Part shown: positions 1-10,306 of the stretch, piece by piece
Layout of the letters: every line of letters begins with the position of its first letter
Numbering within the stretch: position 1 is the stretch's first letter
Source: Chrysaora quinquecirrha
Taxonomy: Eukaryota > Cnidaria > Scyphozoa > Semaeostomeae > Pelagiidae
Length of the DNA: 64,000 nt
Assembly: GCA_014526335.1 (NCBI GenBank)
Contig: JACTAT010000050.1
Location: 639,348-703,347, forward strand
Direction of reading: 5' to 3'
Position numbers and translations under genes: made by a program
The notes under the pieces: generated by a model
Databases searched by the model: none
What the model was told of the DNA's origin: nothing
The model's input: only the letters and a program-made list of their open reading frames with translations

Positions 1-237
1 TGGAACAAAGAGCACAGAAATTTCGCAGTCGACGACATTGTTTTGCTGCTCGACGAATCAACTCCACGCAGCTTGTGGCCATCGGGACGTGTATTGGAGG
101 TGCGTAAAAATCGCAGTGACGGTCTGGTGCGCTCCGTCAAGATTAAAACAAGTAAAGCCGTTCTTGTGCGACCTATCGACAAAATCGTTCTTTTGGAAGC
201 TGCTGAAGTATTGAGCAGACGAGATGTTTCAAACTGA
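1..237 (+). pseudogene. BEL/Pao pol polyprotein, C-terminal end (partial)
   Basis: The frame is open from the window edge to a TGA at 235-237, about 78 residues. It reads as the small domain that follows the integrase in BEL/Pao polyproteins (DUF5641-like): a 'D-D-I-V-L-L-L-D-E' lead, then 'RSLWPSGRVLEV', then 'DGLVRSVKIKT', then a closing 'VRPIDKIVLLE'. In this family the domain packs on the integrase and takes part in DNA integration. The frame is intact here, but the rest of the element lies outside the window, so it could belong to an intact or a dead copy. A purine-rich tract (279-288) and a TGTTACG start at 291 follow, as expected for a polypurine tract and 3' LTR. Confidence 0.85.
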
Positions 238-290
238 TCAGTGGTATAAAAGGTAAAGGCTATCCTGCAAGACGCCTTTAAGGGGCGGTA

Positions 291-880
291 TGTTACGTTT
301 GAAACACTTAATCTTTCTTTTGTTGTTGTTTAAAATTAGCTGTGCGGTACTTCCGCTCAGCAGGTATTGACTCTTTGCCAAGTCACAAGACGAACACGTT
401 TTTATTTTTTATTGCTTCTGAGTTTTTTGCTGTTCAGTCAGTTCATTTTTGCTATCGTTCTTTTTGCTGTCTAAAGTAGTTAAAAAACTAGTTTCTATCG
501 TATGAAAGAAATCGTCAATATCTACGGCATTTGGCCAGTCTACCGTGCATGTGTATACCGAAGTAAGTTTGTTTTGTTTGTTTGTTGGACTTGTAGTTGA
601 TTAAATTTATTTGTTTTCGTTATTCGCTGTTATAATCTATTTCGCTATGCTTAGAGTATTTAATTATTTTCTTTTAGTTTGAACCGAATTAGTATTCACG
701 AATTAGTATTCACAAATTAGTATTCAAGATTTTCGATTTCAATTTGCCGTTTACGACTTATTATCAACAATTTCAATTTCGATTTATCTGCCTCGCGTTC
801 AAAGGACACACTTGCACAGCGCTTCGCTACCCCCTGTGGCTCGTTTTTGGTGGACTCTTGCTGCGAGTCACAATCAAAGG
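291..880 (+). repeat. Probable 3' LTR of the BEL/Pao copy at the window start
   Basis: Fifty-three bases after the pol stop there is a purine-rich tract (279-288), then TGTTACG at 291, a usual LTR start for BEL/Pao elements. No reading frame is present. I could not fix the right end, because the partner LTR is outside the window and no second copy occurs here. The end given is only the last base before the LINE A tail. Confidence 0.4.
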
Positions 881-883
881 CAT

Positions 884-1407
884 GAACTCTTAGAAGCTAA
901 CTTGTATGAACTCTTAATAACTCTTATGAACTCTTAGACTCCTCAATTCTTAACACTTAATGCTCCTCTTAACTCTAACTCTCTCTCAAAATCTCTCCCA
1001 ACAACCTCTTTAAAGAAATCCTGACATACCTTTTAAATACCTTTAAAATGCTCTAATTGCTTTGACCTCCTATTTAATTATTATATTATTCAGCAAAAAC
1101 AAGGAAAACCTAATTACTTAAAAGCATCTTAAAAAGCGAGATAAAAACACACAATAACAATAAAAGGCATTTAAAAACAAGCTAAAATGAAAAACAAATA
1201 ACCCAAGCTATATATTATATATAACAGAAAATGTAATAATAACAGCATATACAAAGAAAAACGTTATATAAAAAATTAGTCTTAAAACGGAAGTAGAAAT
1301 AGAGTCTGAATTACTGTCCAAAAAAAGAAAGTAGTAGATCCAATAAGGATGACTTTAACAGAAACAAAGGAATATTAGCAACATAGCTACCTATTTTACT
1401 TTTCATC
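884..1407 (-). repeat. LINE A 3' UTR and tail
   Basis: This AT-rich stretch lies downstream of the LINE A stop. Bases 884-1207 occur again, about 90% alike by eye, as two pieces at 24021-24158 and 34071-34256, where a Gypsy element split them. A second copy that contains only the 3' end is what 5'-truncated LINE insertion produces, which supports calling this region the 3' UTR. The tail is built of an imperfect repeat around AACTCTTA rather than poly(A). Confidence 0.7.
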
Positions 1408-3033
1408 TTACGTTTGAAATTCTGTTTTCATTTTGAAACATTTCGCAACGAAAGAAGATAAAAGGTTGAGACAATTTGTATCTTCCTGACTCAACAACCA
1501 AATAAATCTATTCCATGTACTTAAATGTTTGACTGCAGGGAAATTGTCATCGATCTCCTTAATAAAGTTAAGTCTTTCATTCTGAAATAACGGACAAACC
1601 ATTAAAAAATGCATCTTGTCTCCTAGCACCTTATGCCCAGCAGTTATACAGTATTTACAGTATCTTTCATTTCTGGGAATTTTATTTTTTCCAAATCTCC
1701 CCGTTTCTATTTCTAAGTTATGAGCGCTCATTCTATATTTTGCAAGACATTGTCTTCTTTTAAAATCATGAATTTCATCTAGATATCTTTCAAATTTGAA
1801 GACTGATTTAAACTGCGAATAGGTGCCAATTTTTCTATTTTGCTGGCAATGTTCTTTGAGATTCGACATAATTATGTTCGGGAAATAATTTCTCACCTTA
1901 GACTTAATTACACTGACATTATCAGAGGGACGTATGTTATATCTATCAAGTAGACAGTGTGCTTTTGAAACCCAATTTATAATACCTAAATCTGCATCAT
2001 GACAGAGAGCAATAAAAGATTTCGAAACGTAACGATTTGGTTCTAAACTACTGAGTGAATTTGAACAAACTAGGAACTTTAGAATGCTTATATGTCTATG
2101 TGACTGCAGAGAAATTCTACCAAGCTCAGCATAAATTGCATCAGAATTGGTTGTAGATTTAACTCTGAGCAAATATTTGCATGCAGATAGGTTTAAACGT
2201 TCTAGATCTATAAATTCATCAAACCCCCAAATCTCAGATGCATAATTCAAAATGGGTATAATGGTTTGATCAAATAAGTACAGGAATAGACTTGGTTGCA
2301 GGCTGTCGAATTCTTTGCATTTACTGATAAGAGAATAGTATGCTTTGCTAGCCTTTTGTTTAATAACATCAATATGGTCAGTAAATGTGCCATTTGATTT
2401 GATAGCTACCCCAAGGTACTTATAAGATTCGCACTCTTTCAATTCTTTACCGCCTAAATTCCAATTCAATGATTCTTTGATTTTCCTTTGTTTTTTTTTA
2501 AAGATCATTACTTTTGTTTTCTTTACATTTACTTCCATTTGAATACCATAAGTAAAATCGTTTAATGCATTTTACTGAGCTTGTAGATCATTAGCCGAAT
2601 CGGCAGTAAGTACTAAATAATCAGCATAAAGTAAAGTACAGAAAACATTTTCACCTAATCTAACACCATTCAACTTAGATTCAATTGATCATTCAAAAAC
2701 AAAGCAAAAAGCATTGGGCTCAAAATACAACCTTGTCGTACACCACAAGCACACGAGAAAAAATTAGTTAAACCATCACTTGCACGAACACACGATTTAA
2801 CCTTAGCGTAAAGAGTTGATACTATTTTATAAAAATTTCCAGAAATTCCATTTGCGATTAATTTTCTCAATAACAAGGCATGCGGAACTGAGTCGAATGC
2901 TTTTCGAAAATCAACAAAACAAGCATATAAGCTTTTGTTATAACTGAAGGATTTTTGAATTAAAGAGTTTAAGGTAAAAAGGTGATCAAAGGTTTGGTGC
3001 CCTTTTCTGTAGGCAATTTGATTTTCTTCCCTG
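1408..3033 (-). pseudogene. LINE A reverse transcriptase, C-terminal two thirds
   Basis: Minus-strand frames give 'CFVDFRKAFDSVPH' (about 2880-2920), 'GVRQGCILSPMLFALFLND' (about 2690-2745) and then the thumb and C-terminal region as a 376-codon open stretch (1408-2538). The catalytic box at 2617-2628 reads YADY instead of Y/F-A-D-D, so one of the two metal-binding aspartates is lost. A TAG lies between the box and the C-terminal frame near 2572, and frames shift around 2650. The first palm motifs that should precede 3033 are absent, removed at the junction with LINE B. The protein would copy LINE RNA into DNA at a nick; this copy cannot. Confidence 0.85.
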
Positions 3034-4824
3034 GCAAAAAGATATCACCTCTAGAAGCTTGCCTGGTACTATGTTGATGAACAGAAGATAAAGCTTCAAA
3101 AAAGTTATGGAAATGGACAAGAGAGATCTTGTGTACAGACTCATAAACAAATGAAGCTAGCTTGAGCTAAAAAAGATCATCAAGTCTAAGAATATTTGTA
3201 CGAAGGAAAATAGGTGCAGAAGGGGAGCAACGAGGTTCAAAAGAAATAGCTCTTAATACTTTCTTTTGAAGAATATAGACTGGCTTAGTGCATGAATCAA
3301 AAGTTCCGCCTCAAACTATGAGGCCATATTGCAGAAATGAAAAAAATAGAGAATAATACAAGCACACCAAAACATTATGAGGCAGTAAATGCCTTAGTTT
3401 GAAAAATATTCCACAAGTTTTTGCAAGTTTCTTAGAAAGCTCACTTAAGTGAAACTTCAAGCTTAGGTGTTCATCTACAAGGAGTCCAGGAAATTTAACG
3501 TATTCTGTTTGTTTAACGTGACTTTTACCAATCTTTATAACAACCTGTGATGGTACAGCTTTACAAACAGAATGAAAGATAACAAAGTTTGTTTTATCAA
3601 TATTCAACGAAAGTTTATTTACATCAAGCCAGCGTTTAACTTGTTTAAGTTCTTTATTAACAGTCTTTTCAAGTGCAGTTAAATCTCCAGATTCACAGTG
3701 GCTGTTAGTATCATCAGCAAAAAGGTAAAATGTCAATTTAGAAGAAGTATGTGGTAAATCATTGATGCATATAAGAAAAAATAGAGGACCAAGAACAGAC
3801 CCTCTGGGGACTCCACAGTTCACATCAAGGAGAGTAGAGTTGGAACCATTAACATGAACAAACTGCTTTATGTTAGATAAATAAGATGAGAACCATTGTA
3901 AAGGTGTTCCCCATACTCCATAATGCTCACGTTTATCCAAGAGTATCTTATGGTTGACAGTATCAAATGTTTTCTGTAAATCAATGAATATACCACAACC
4001 AAATTTTTTTTCATCTAAGGAATTCCTAATTGATTCAGTTAGACGGACAAGGGCATGATCAATTGAGTGCTTTTCTCGAAAACCAAATTGCATGGAATAC
4101 AAAGTATTATGAATCTCCAAGAATCTGTATAAAAGTGTCTACATTAATTTTTCTGTGATTTTACTAAAAACCGAAAGGAGAGAAATAGGTCTATAGTTTG
4201 AAGATGATAAAGGACAACCTTTTTTAAACAAAGGGGTAACTTTACCAATTTTCATCTTATCTGGAAATATGCCTGACAGAAAAGAATCATCAATGATTTG
4301 ACACAAAGGAGAAGACAAGTAAGGGGCAAGAGTTTCAGCAACTTAATGGGAATACTGTTGGGTCCTACAGATTTTCCTGATTTGAATGAACTTATGACAT
4401 CTGCTACTTCCATAGGCACTGTTGGGGATATAAAGAAGGATGTATTAATTCTGTTTTTAAGAAAATCTAATGGAGATTTCATTGTCCTTGGGATCTTCTT
4501 AGTAACACTACTCGCAACATTCACAAAAAAGTCATTAAAAGTGTCAGCAATGACCATGGGGTCAGTGGTTATACTTCCATTTTTGTCTCTTAATTTAGAA
4601 ATCAGATTTGAGTTAGTATCCTTGAGATTTACAATTGATTTGATACCAGACCATAGCAACTTCATACAGTTACTGTTGACATTAAAATAATTATTAAAGT
4701 AATTAGTTTTGCTTTCTTTCAATAAAACAGTAACACGATTTCTAAACTGCTTATAGGTATGCTCTGTTTTATCATCACTTTTTCTTCTCAATGTTTTCAA
4801 AATTCTATCTCTTATACGCATCAT
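3034..4824 (-). pseudogene. LINE B reverse transcriptase
   Basis: Two open stretches, 4252-4824 (linker and first RT motifs, 'KSGKSVGPNSIP') and 3311-4120, carry 'GIFIDLQKTFDTVNH', 'GVPRGSVLGPLFFLICIND' and 'YLFADDTNS', so the F-A-D-D box is intact. The C-terminal part continues in other frames to about 3034 with at least one stop near 3171. Frames change between 4120 and 4252. This is the usual CR1/L2 RT layout, normally one frame with the endonuclease. It is a pseudogene because of frameshifts, stops and loss of the 3' end. Confidence 0.85.
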
Positions 4825-5813
4825 TTTCTGAATTCTGCTGTTTATCCATGGCTTATGTTTGAATTTTATTTCTTTTCTAGTTAATTTCTTAAATGGGGCA
4901 TGTTTGCTAGTTAGATCATTTAGATCATCCAGAAATTCATTGAATTTATTATCAAATCATTGTTAAGGTAACTAAAGTCCAACTTATCAAAATCAGACAA
5001 TAGTTGCTGCTCATCAAAGTTAGAATAATCATATTTATAATGCGAAGCCTTACTATGTTTGATTCTAGCATGCTTAATTATTAGAAACTGAGGGAAATTG
5101 TCTGCAATTTTGGTTAAAATAATATCACTTTAAGTATCAGCATGAGATATGTTAGAAAAAATGTTATCAACAACTGAAGCTGAATTCTGAGAGATCCTTG
5201 TAGGATGCAAGATATAGGGAAGAAAACTTTTAGAAAAAAGATTTCAAATAAAATTATTGCTGGGAGTATGGGAATCATAATTAAGTAAGTTTATGTTAAA
5301 GTCACCTAGAATAAAGATATTTTTATTTGAAATTGTGGGATTGGACAAAACTTCTTGAATGTGATCAGTGAATTTGTCTTTATCAGAACTTGGATGGCGA
5401 TAAGCACAGCAGAACAAAAAGTTCTTACCACTTTTATTATCAACTTCAACCCATAAAGCTTCAAAATCATCACTGTCACTGTCAAGGTCACTTCAATGAA
5501 TGGGCGTAAGTGAGGTTTTGACATAAAGGCAAACCCCACCAATTTGACTGTTGGATTTAGCAGAGAAGAACGAATAATTAGGAATGTCTGCATTAGCCTT
5601 CAGTGGATTAGCTACTGAGTTCCATAGCTCAGATAAACCAATGACATCAAAGTTGATTTTAAGATTAGTCAGTAAGCTGACAAGTTCATCAAAATGACAA
5701 GAGAGACTTCTTATATTTGTGTGGAGTAGAGACAAATCATTGTGAGATAAATCAGAGCCGATATTGGTCATGTCTTGAACAGTATGGTAAGTAGAGTCAA
5801 TATTAGAAGGCAT
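4825..5813 (-). pseudogene. LINE B AP-like endonuclease
   Basis: The N-terminal half (5493-5813) shows 'LLHTNIRSL' and 'GLSELWNS', the first two motifs of the LINE apurinic-like endonuclease, which nicks target DNA to start reverse transcription. 'GGVCLYVK' follows. The rest continues in other frames through 5306-5593 and down to about 4900, with weak similarity to the 'GDFN' region near 5300. Several stops and indels interrupt it. It lies between the PHD-like finger and the RT, as in CR1/L2 ORF2. Confidence 0.75.
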
Positions 5814-5834
5814 TTGCTCATCAATATCATAGTC

Positions 5835-6125
5835 TTAAAGGTTAGGCAAGTTGGTAAGGGAAGAACATATCTCAAAGGCTGGCACTGAATCAGCATCAAA
5901 TTCAAATAAATTGGATAATTCCTCGTCTTCTAGTGAACAAAAGGCAAAAGTATTCACACGGTCAGCAATTACACATTCCATGCAATAGCTCACAGCATCA
6001 GGTTTTCCCGCATTCAAATTGCATTTGATATGCGACAAAACATTGCATCCTTTGCAAAGGAAAGAATTTTGGTTTTGATACACAGTTTTGTGGCAAACGC
6101 CACAGACCAATTTTGGATTAGGCAT
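5835..6125 (-). CDS. LINE B PHD-like zinc finger (N-terminal part of ORF2, or a separate small frame)
   Basis: This 96-residue frame starts at an ATG and has C-x2-C at residues 8-11 ('CGVCHK'), then a spaced 'CKGC', 'HIKC' and 'CMEC' series, fitting a PHD or related C4HC3 finger. Such fingers precede the endonuclease in some CR1/L2-type LINEs, and may help binding of chromatin or RNA. The frame ends with TAA 22 bp before the endonuclease frame starts, so in an active copy it was probably fused to it. It is open but belongs to a dead element. Confidence 0.6.
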   Translation of the reverse strand: MPNPKLVCGVCHKTVYQNQNSFLCKGCNVLSHIKCNLNAGKPDAVSYCMECVIADRVNTFAFCSLEDEELSNLFEFDADSVPAFEICSSLTNLPNL

Positions 6126-6202
6126 TCAGCTTACATCAAAAAAAAAAAATAGATATATTGCATAGAAACACAAATAATGGTAACAACCATACCAACGATA
6201 AA

Positions 6203-6997
6203 TTACTCATGTCTATTGATAATAACTTCATCATCCTCAGATTCAGCAACAGTAGGTGGATGAGATTGACCAAAACCAGTGGACCTCTTCTTGATAATCA
6301 GTTTGTCCACTGAGAAATATGCAATCTTTCCTTCCTTCCTTGCCTCCAGCATCTGTGGGATCTGAACTTTACTTTTTGCCAACGTCAAATCACTCAAATC
6401 ATCCAAGAACATCATTCCAGTAGGTTTCAAACTTCTAGCAGCTTTGACTATGGCATCCTTTTGTTTCCAGGAGGAAAATCTTACAACAATAGGCCTCACT
6501 TTCTCAGGAACTCTTGTCCCATCACTCTTGGTGTAAGCCTTCTGGTATTTCCCTACTCTATGAGCCCTTTCAATATTGAGATCCTCATCAATTTTCAGTA
6601 ACTCCTTCACCTTTTCCTTGACAAGGTTTTCTGATACCTCCCATGATTCAGTTGAATCTTGGGAATCTGGTATGCCAAGAATTTTCAAGTTTTTACGCCG
6701 TCCATAGTTCTCCTGGTAATATAGTTTCTCAGTTAGCCCACCAAGGGTGTGATTGCAATCATCCATATACTTCATTTGGCTGTCTTGTTTCAACTCAAGG
6801 TCTCGCATTTTGTTGGAGATGTCATCAAGCTTTGAACTGCTGAACTGATCAGCAACCTTTAGCTCTTCGATTTCCTTCCTCAAATCTTTCATATCTGACT
6901 TTACATAATCCACAAGCATCAACACAAGATCTTTGTAGGCCTTCGCCTGTGTGTCCATCAACTCTCTACACATCGTTAAAGTAACAAACTCGGTCAT
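6203..6997 (-). CDS. LINE B ORF1 protein: coiled coil plus RNA-binding domain
   Basis: This open frame of 264 residues starts at an ATG. Residues ~10-90 have a heptad pattern of a coiled coil ('MKDLRKEIEELKVADQ', 'LDDISNKMRDLELKQ'). Residues ~105-215 resemble the RRM-like core of LINE ORF1p (transposase_22 family): 'NLKILGIPDS', 'IERAHRVGKY', 'RPIVVRFSSWKQKDAIVKAA'. Such proteins trimerise and coat LINE RNA. It sits upstream of ORF2 with a ~77-bp gap. It is the least damaged gene of LINE B and has no stop. Confidence 0.8.
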   Translation of the reverse strand: MTEFVTLTMCRELMDTQAKAYKDLVLMLVDYVKSDMKDLRKEIEELKVADQFSSSKLDDISNKMRDLELKQDSQMKYMDDCNHTLGGLTEKLYYQENYGRRKNLKILGIPDSQDSTESWEVSENLVKEKVKELLKIDEDLNIERAHRVGKYQKAYTKSDGTRVPEKVRPIVVRFSSWKQKDAIVKAARSLKPTGMMFLDDLSDLTLAKSKVQIPQMLEARKEGKIAYFSVDKLIIKKRSTGFGQSHPPTVAESEDDEVIINRHE

Positions 6998-7142
6998 GAT
7001 TGAAAAATATTTGGAACTGACATGAACAAGAATAATTTTTATTAAAAAACCTTACATTCTGAATAGTATTAAGCCGCACAATCTTCTCAAGTCATCGCGG
7101 AGAGAAACACGTGTCTGAAGTGTTTGCCGCCATCTTGAAAAA

Positions 7143-8745
7143 ACTTCATCAAGGGTTATCTCTGAATTAAGAATGTCATCAACAAGGTTGTTCGTTTCAT
7201 TTCCAACATGGTTGTCTCTATTTTCTGCAGTTGCTTCAGCCTGAATACGGGAGGCATTTGAATCAAGTAGATTACTAAAATAATCAAAAAGTGTTTTCTT
7301 ATCAAAACAGGCACTAATAGATTTTTTTCCGTTCCCAAGTAACTTCCAAAAATCTTTTGGAGATGAGGAGTTTAGTTCTCTTAGTTCGGCCTTTCTATGT
7401 TCATTATATGTCCTGCGTTTTGTTCTAAGAAGTTTATTATAGATATTTCTCTGTAATGAATATGCTTGCGCAAAGGCTCCTTAGAAATATTATCTGTATT
7501 CAATGCGTTTTGGTAAGCCTTTCTTGTCCTATTCAAGGTTTGTTTTAACACCTTACATTCTTCCTCAAACCAAGGGCAAGATTTTCTCTTACTGCCAACA
7601 CGTTCGTTCAATCCTTTAAATAAATTCTTTGATTTAAATGAGGAACTTGAAATATCTGTTAATTGGCAACGTAATTTTGCAACAGTGACTACAACAGGTA
7701 CAGAGGGGTTATCTAGTTCTTCAGATTCTAAGCCTAAGAATTGTTGGACAGGTTCACTCTGTACAGCTGAAACGATTCTTTCATGACTATCTTCATCAAG
7801 AACAAAACTCTTTGTATAGTTATTTTTCAAATTATGTAATAGAACTGGTTCAGATGACTTTTTGTTTTCTGCATTTGCTGCAGCATGAGTTAAAGCTTCC
7901 TCGCATGTATTATCAGCCTTTAACGAAACCTGAACAGGCACATAATCAGAAAACTCATTTAGATTTCCGACCATCATGTCAATAACGTTTTCAAATAATT
8001 TTTCTTTAGCAAGAGCATAATCAACCAGGCTATTGCCGTGTGTTGTAAAGCATGTAGAATTACTCGATTTATTTGAATTAATTCTGCCATTCAAAATGCG
8101 GAATCCAGATGATTTGCAGAACGTCAACAACTCCCTACCACTTGAATTAATGTTACCAAGGTCTTGCGTAACACGCAAATCTAAGGTATTATCCGGAATA
8201 TAATCATCGTCAAGTGGGAGAAAATCGTCAAATTCTTCATCATAAATAAAGTCATTGTGATTGCTTGTTCTTGCATTAAAGTCTCCTAGAAGCAAGCAAT
8301 TGCCTAATTTTTCATATTCGGCGCTTTCCTCAAGTAATTTATCGAAATTGAAAGAAAGACCGCTTTTAAACCAGATTGAGTCAGATGGTGGAATGTATGC
8401 GAAACACATAGTCAAGTCATCATCAAAGTTAAAACATTCCTTATCCAATTTACACCAAACTCTGTAAGAATTTGATGATAGCATGTTGAAATATTTCTGA
8501 ATATGTTTATGCACAAGGACGGAAATACCACCCGAGGCTCTTCCTCTTGAACTTTGACGAGCCCCAATATGATTAAATATGCTAAATTCGCTAGCCCAAC
8601 TGAAAATATCTACGTCATGTTTGTCACGCCACATTTCACTGAAGCATATATATTTTCTAAAATATTGTCTATAAAACTAGAATGCGAAAACTTTTCAACT
8701 TTTTATTTTAGTCCATTGACATTCCAGAAACATAAGTTTATTTTA
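7143..8745 (-). pseudogene. LINE A endonuclease and linker to RT
   Basis: A 417-residue open stretch (7381-8634) carries 'CFSEMWRDKHD' just upstream of its ATG, 'LLLGDFNARTS' and 'EFSDYVPVQV'. These are the E, GDxN and SDH blocks of the AP-like endonuclease, with the catalytic histidine replaced by tyrosine (SDY). The start 'CFWNVNGLK' lies in another frame near 8715-8740, followed by a stop and an indel. The linker ('CPWFEEECKVLKQTLNR') continues to 7143 in shifted frames, ending at 'NSEITLDEV', where LINE B inserted. It would nick target DNA; the SDH loss and frameshifts make it inactive. Confidence 0.85.
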
Positions 8746-8804
8746 CCTTTTTTCCTTTTATTGCCTACTTTAGCTTCATTATCCAGGCCATCTTGGCAAG
8801 ACCC

Positions 8805-8990
8805 CTACCAATCGCAAGCATTACCAGACATCAATGTGTTGTAATCCTCAAACGAATTGATTGTATACACCCTCTCAGAATCGCCAACAAACTTACAACG
8901 AATCTTGCCATCAACTGTCCAAACAGATTCCACACCAAGCTCACCTTTCTTGATGGAGTTATATAAACTGTTGAACACGCCATATTATAA
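8805..8990 (-). pseudogene. LINE A ORF1 protein, C-terminal fragment
   Basis: About 60 residues in one frame end with TAG at 8805-8807, just before the endonuclease frame. The segment 'SVWTVDGKIRCKFVGDSERV' and 'YTINSFEDYNTL' resembles the end of an RRM-like or C-terminal domain of LINE ORF1 proteins. The upstream part is absent, so the element is 5'-truncated near here. Function beyond nucleic-acid binding cannot be said. Confidence 0.5.
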
Positions 8991-9162
8991 TTAACTAATT
9001 TATAGATTTATAACAAATAAATTTTGAGGAGCGATCTTTAAGATGTCCGTTCCCTTCCGTGTTAGCGTGATTTTTTATAAAACAGATCAAGAGTACGTAT
9101 AAAAAAAGCGATAAATCATTCTGCAAAATAGTAACTAAAACAGTGACAGTACACTTGTCCGA

Positions 9163-9707
9163 GGGCTATCTTTAAAACACAGAATACAGAATGACGGAAT
9201 ATGGAATGATGGAATACAGAGTGACCGAATCAAGGAATACGGAATAGTGAAAGCGTTTTAAGTTATAATAATAATAATAATAATAAATAAACTTCTTATT
9301 TACAGTTGATAAGGAAACTACTAATAGCTCGTACTCTCAAGAGAGTGGGCTTATAAAAACCAACTTATATACATATCACAATACAGTGAAACCATAATAT
9401 TTACAATGAAAAGCATAATTTATAATTGGAGTTTCGAATACAAATGAAATAAATATGCACAACCATTGAAAATTTTAACGTAATTTAGAGCATTTTAGTT
9501 CGTTTTGAAAGTCAAATTGTTAAGTAACATCTGTTTAAAACGTTTCATAGGTATAAACTGGAGCAGTAGAGATTCTTGTATTTTCTATTAACATTTCTCT
9601 TGTCTTTTTCTATTTCTGTAACATTCTGATACTAATATTGTCATAACTGGTTGTTGACGTGTTGACTAAAACTATATTTCCGTTAGCCTGAGCTAGGAAT
9701 GCTACAA
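9163..9707 (+). repeat. E1 left terminal inverted repeat
   Basis: It pairs with 20679-21059 and 14499-14689. The outer ~85 bp consist of short repeats of the type GGAATACGGAATGACG, mirrored on the right as TCATTCCGTATTCCG units (20951-21045). Next comes a (TAA)n run at 9268-9297, then a conserved segment around AGAGAGTGGGCTTATA (about 9340). The inner end matches 14499-14505. Confidence 0.85.
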
Positions 9708-9849
9708 AATGAAGTGAGCATGGTTTGGTCTCCAAAGTTGTTGAAATAGATAAAAACAAGGTATGACTAGCCCAATTAGATTAAATATCGCGAATTGCAC
9801 AACACTTCTGTAAGCTTTGAAATAAAAAGAATTTTTAGGTTTTGTTGCA

Positions 9850-10211
9850 TAAAATATTAAATTGTCTCCTATTAAGTCTATAAAATCAACAAAAGTCATA
9901 TCAATGAAAATATTTATTGTGCTGAGGAATATCAACAGATTGGATTTCAGTTGGTGGGCATATAGCTATATCAATTAGTCAATGCAATTTTACCAATTAA
10001 GAGATCAGATATCGCTGCAAAGATTAAAAGTTTAATAAAATCTTAAATCGCCTCTTTATAAATCTACAAAAATCAACAAAAGTCGTTTTAATCTATATAA
10101 TAATGAGTAATATCAACAGATTGTATTTCAGTTGGTTGGTATATAAATTTATGAATTTGTGATGCAATTTCACCAATTAAGAGATCAGATATCAGTGGAA
10201 AGATGTAAAGA
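9850..10211. repeat. Tandem pair of ~187-bp repeats inside E1
   Basis: Segments such as ATCAACAAAAGTC, AATATCAACAGATTG and CCAATTAAGAGATCAGATAT occur twice, about 187 bp apart (first copy from ~9850, second from ~10037). No coding capacity is evident. The short minus-strand frame over 9702-9935 has no recognisable domain and I do not call it a gene. Confidence 0.7.
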
Positions 10212-10306
10212 GAAGGGTGCACATCATTTTCTTTAAAACATTTTCTTTAATAATACCTTATATAGTGTAGTCTGCTTTACAAATGAAATTCATTTGTAAT
10301 GATGTG

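Larger units (their letters stand above)
3034..7140 (-). mobile_element. LINE B: CR1/L2-like non-LTR retrotransposon inserted in LINE A
   Basis: In minus orientation: a G/C-rich 5' leader starting near 7140 with AAGATGGCGGC, a start typical of CR1-type elements; ORF1 (6203-6997) with a coiled coil; a PHD-like zinc finger (5835-6125); endonuclease (4825-5813); and reverse transcriptase (3034-4824). The 5' end looks complete. The 3' end is missing: RT homology stops at 'RQASRGDIFLP' near 3030 and runs straight into LINE A sequence, without the last RT residues, 3' UTR or tail. LINE A lacks the adjoining ~300 bp, so one deletion across the junction explains both losses. Confidence 0.85.
884..9000 (-). 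mobile_element. LINE A: APE-type non-LTR retrotransposon, interrupted and dead
   Basis: In minus orientation the parts follow in order: ORF1 C-terminus (8805-8990), endonuclease (7143-8745), reverse transcriptase (1408-3033) and 3' UTR (884-1407). LINE B (3034-7140) separates endonuclease from reverse transcriptase. The 5' part of ORF1 is missing, so the copy is 5'-truncated or decayed near 8990-9000. Both enzymatic domains have lost active-site residues. The clade is not certain: an endonuclease plus 'GVRQGCILSP' RT places it among APE-type LINEs, but I cannot choose between the Rex, Jockey and I groups by eye. Confidence 0.85.

Noticed and set aside
9702..9935. Minus-strand frame in E1
   Set aside because: Hydrophobic low-complexity translation of AT-rich DNA with an overlap into the TIR; no homology evident.
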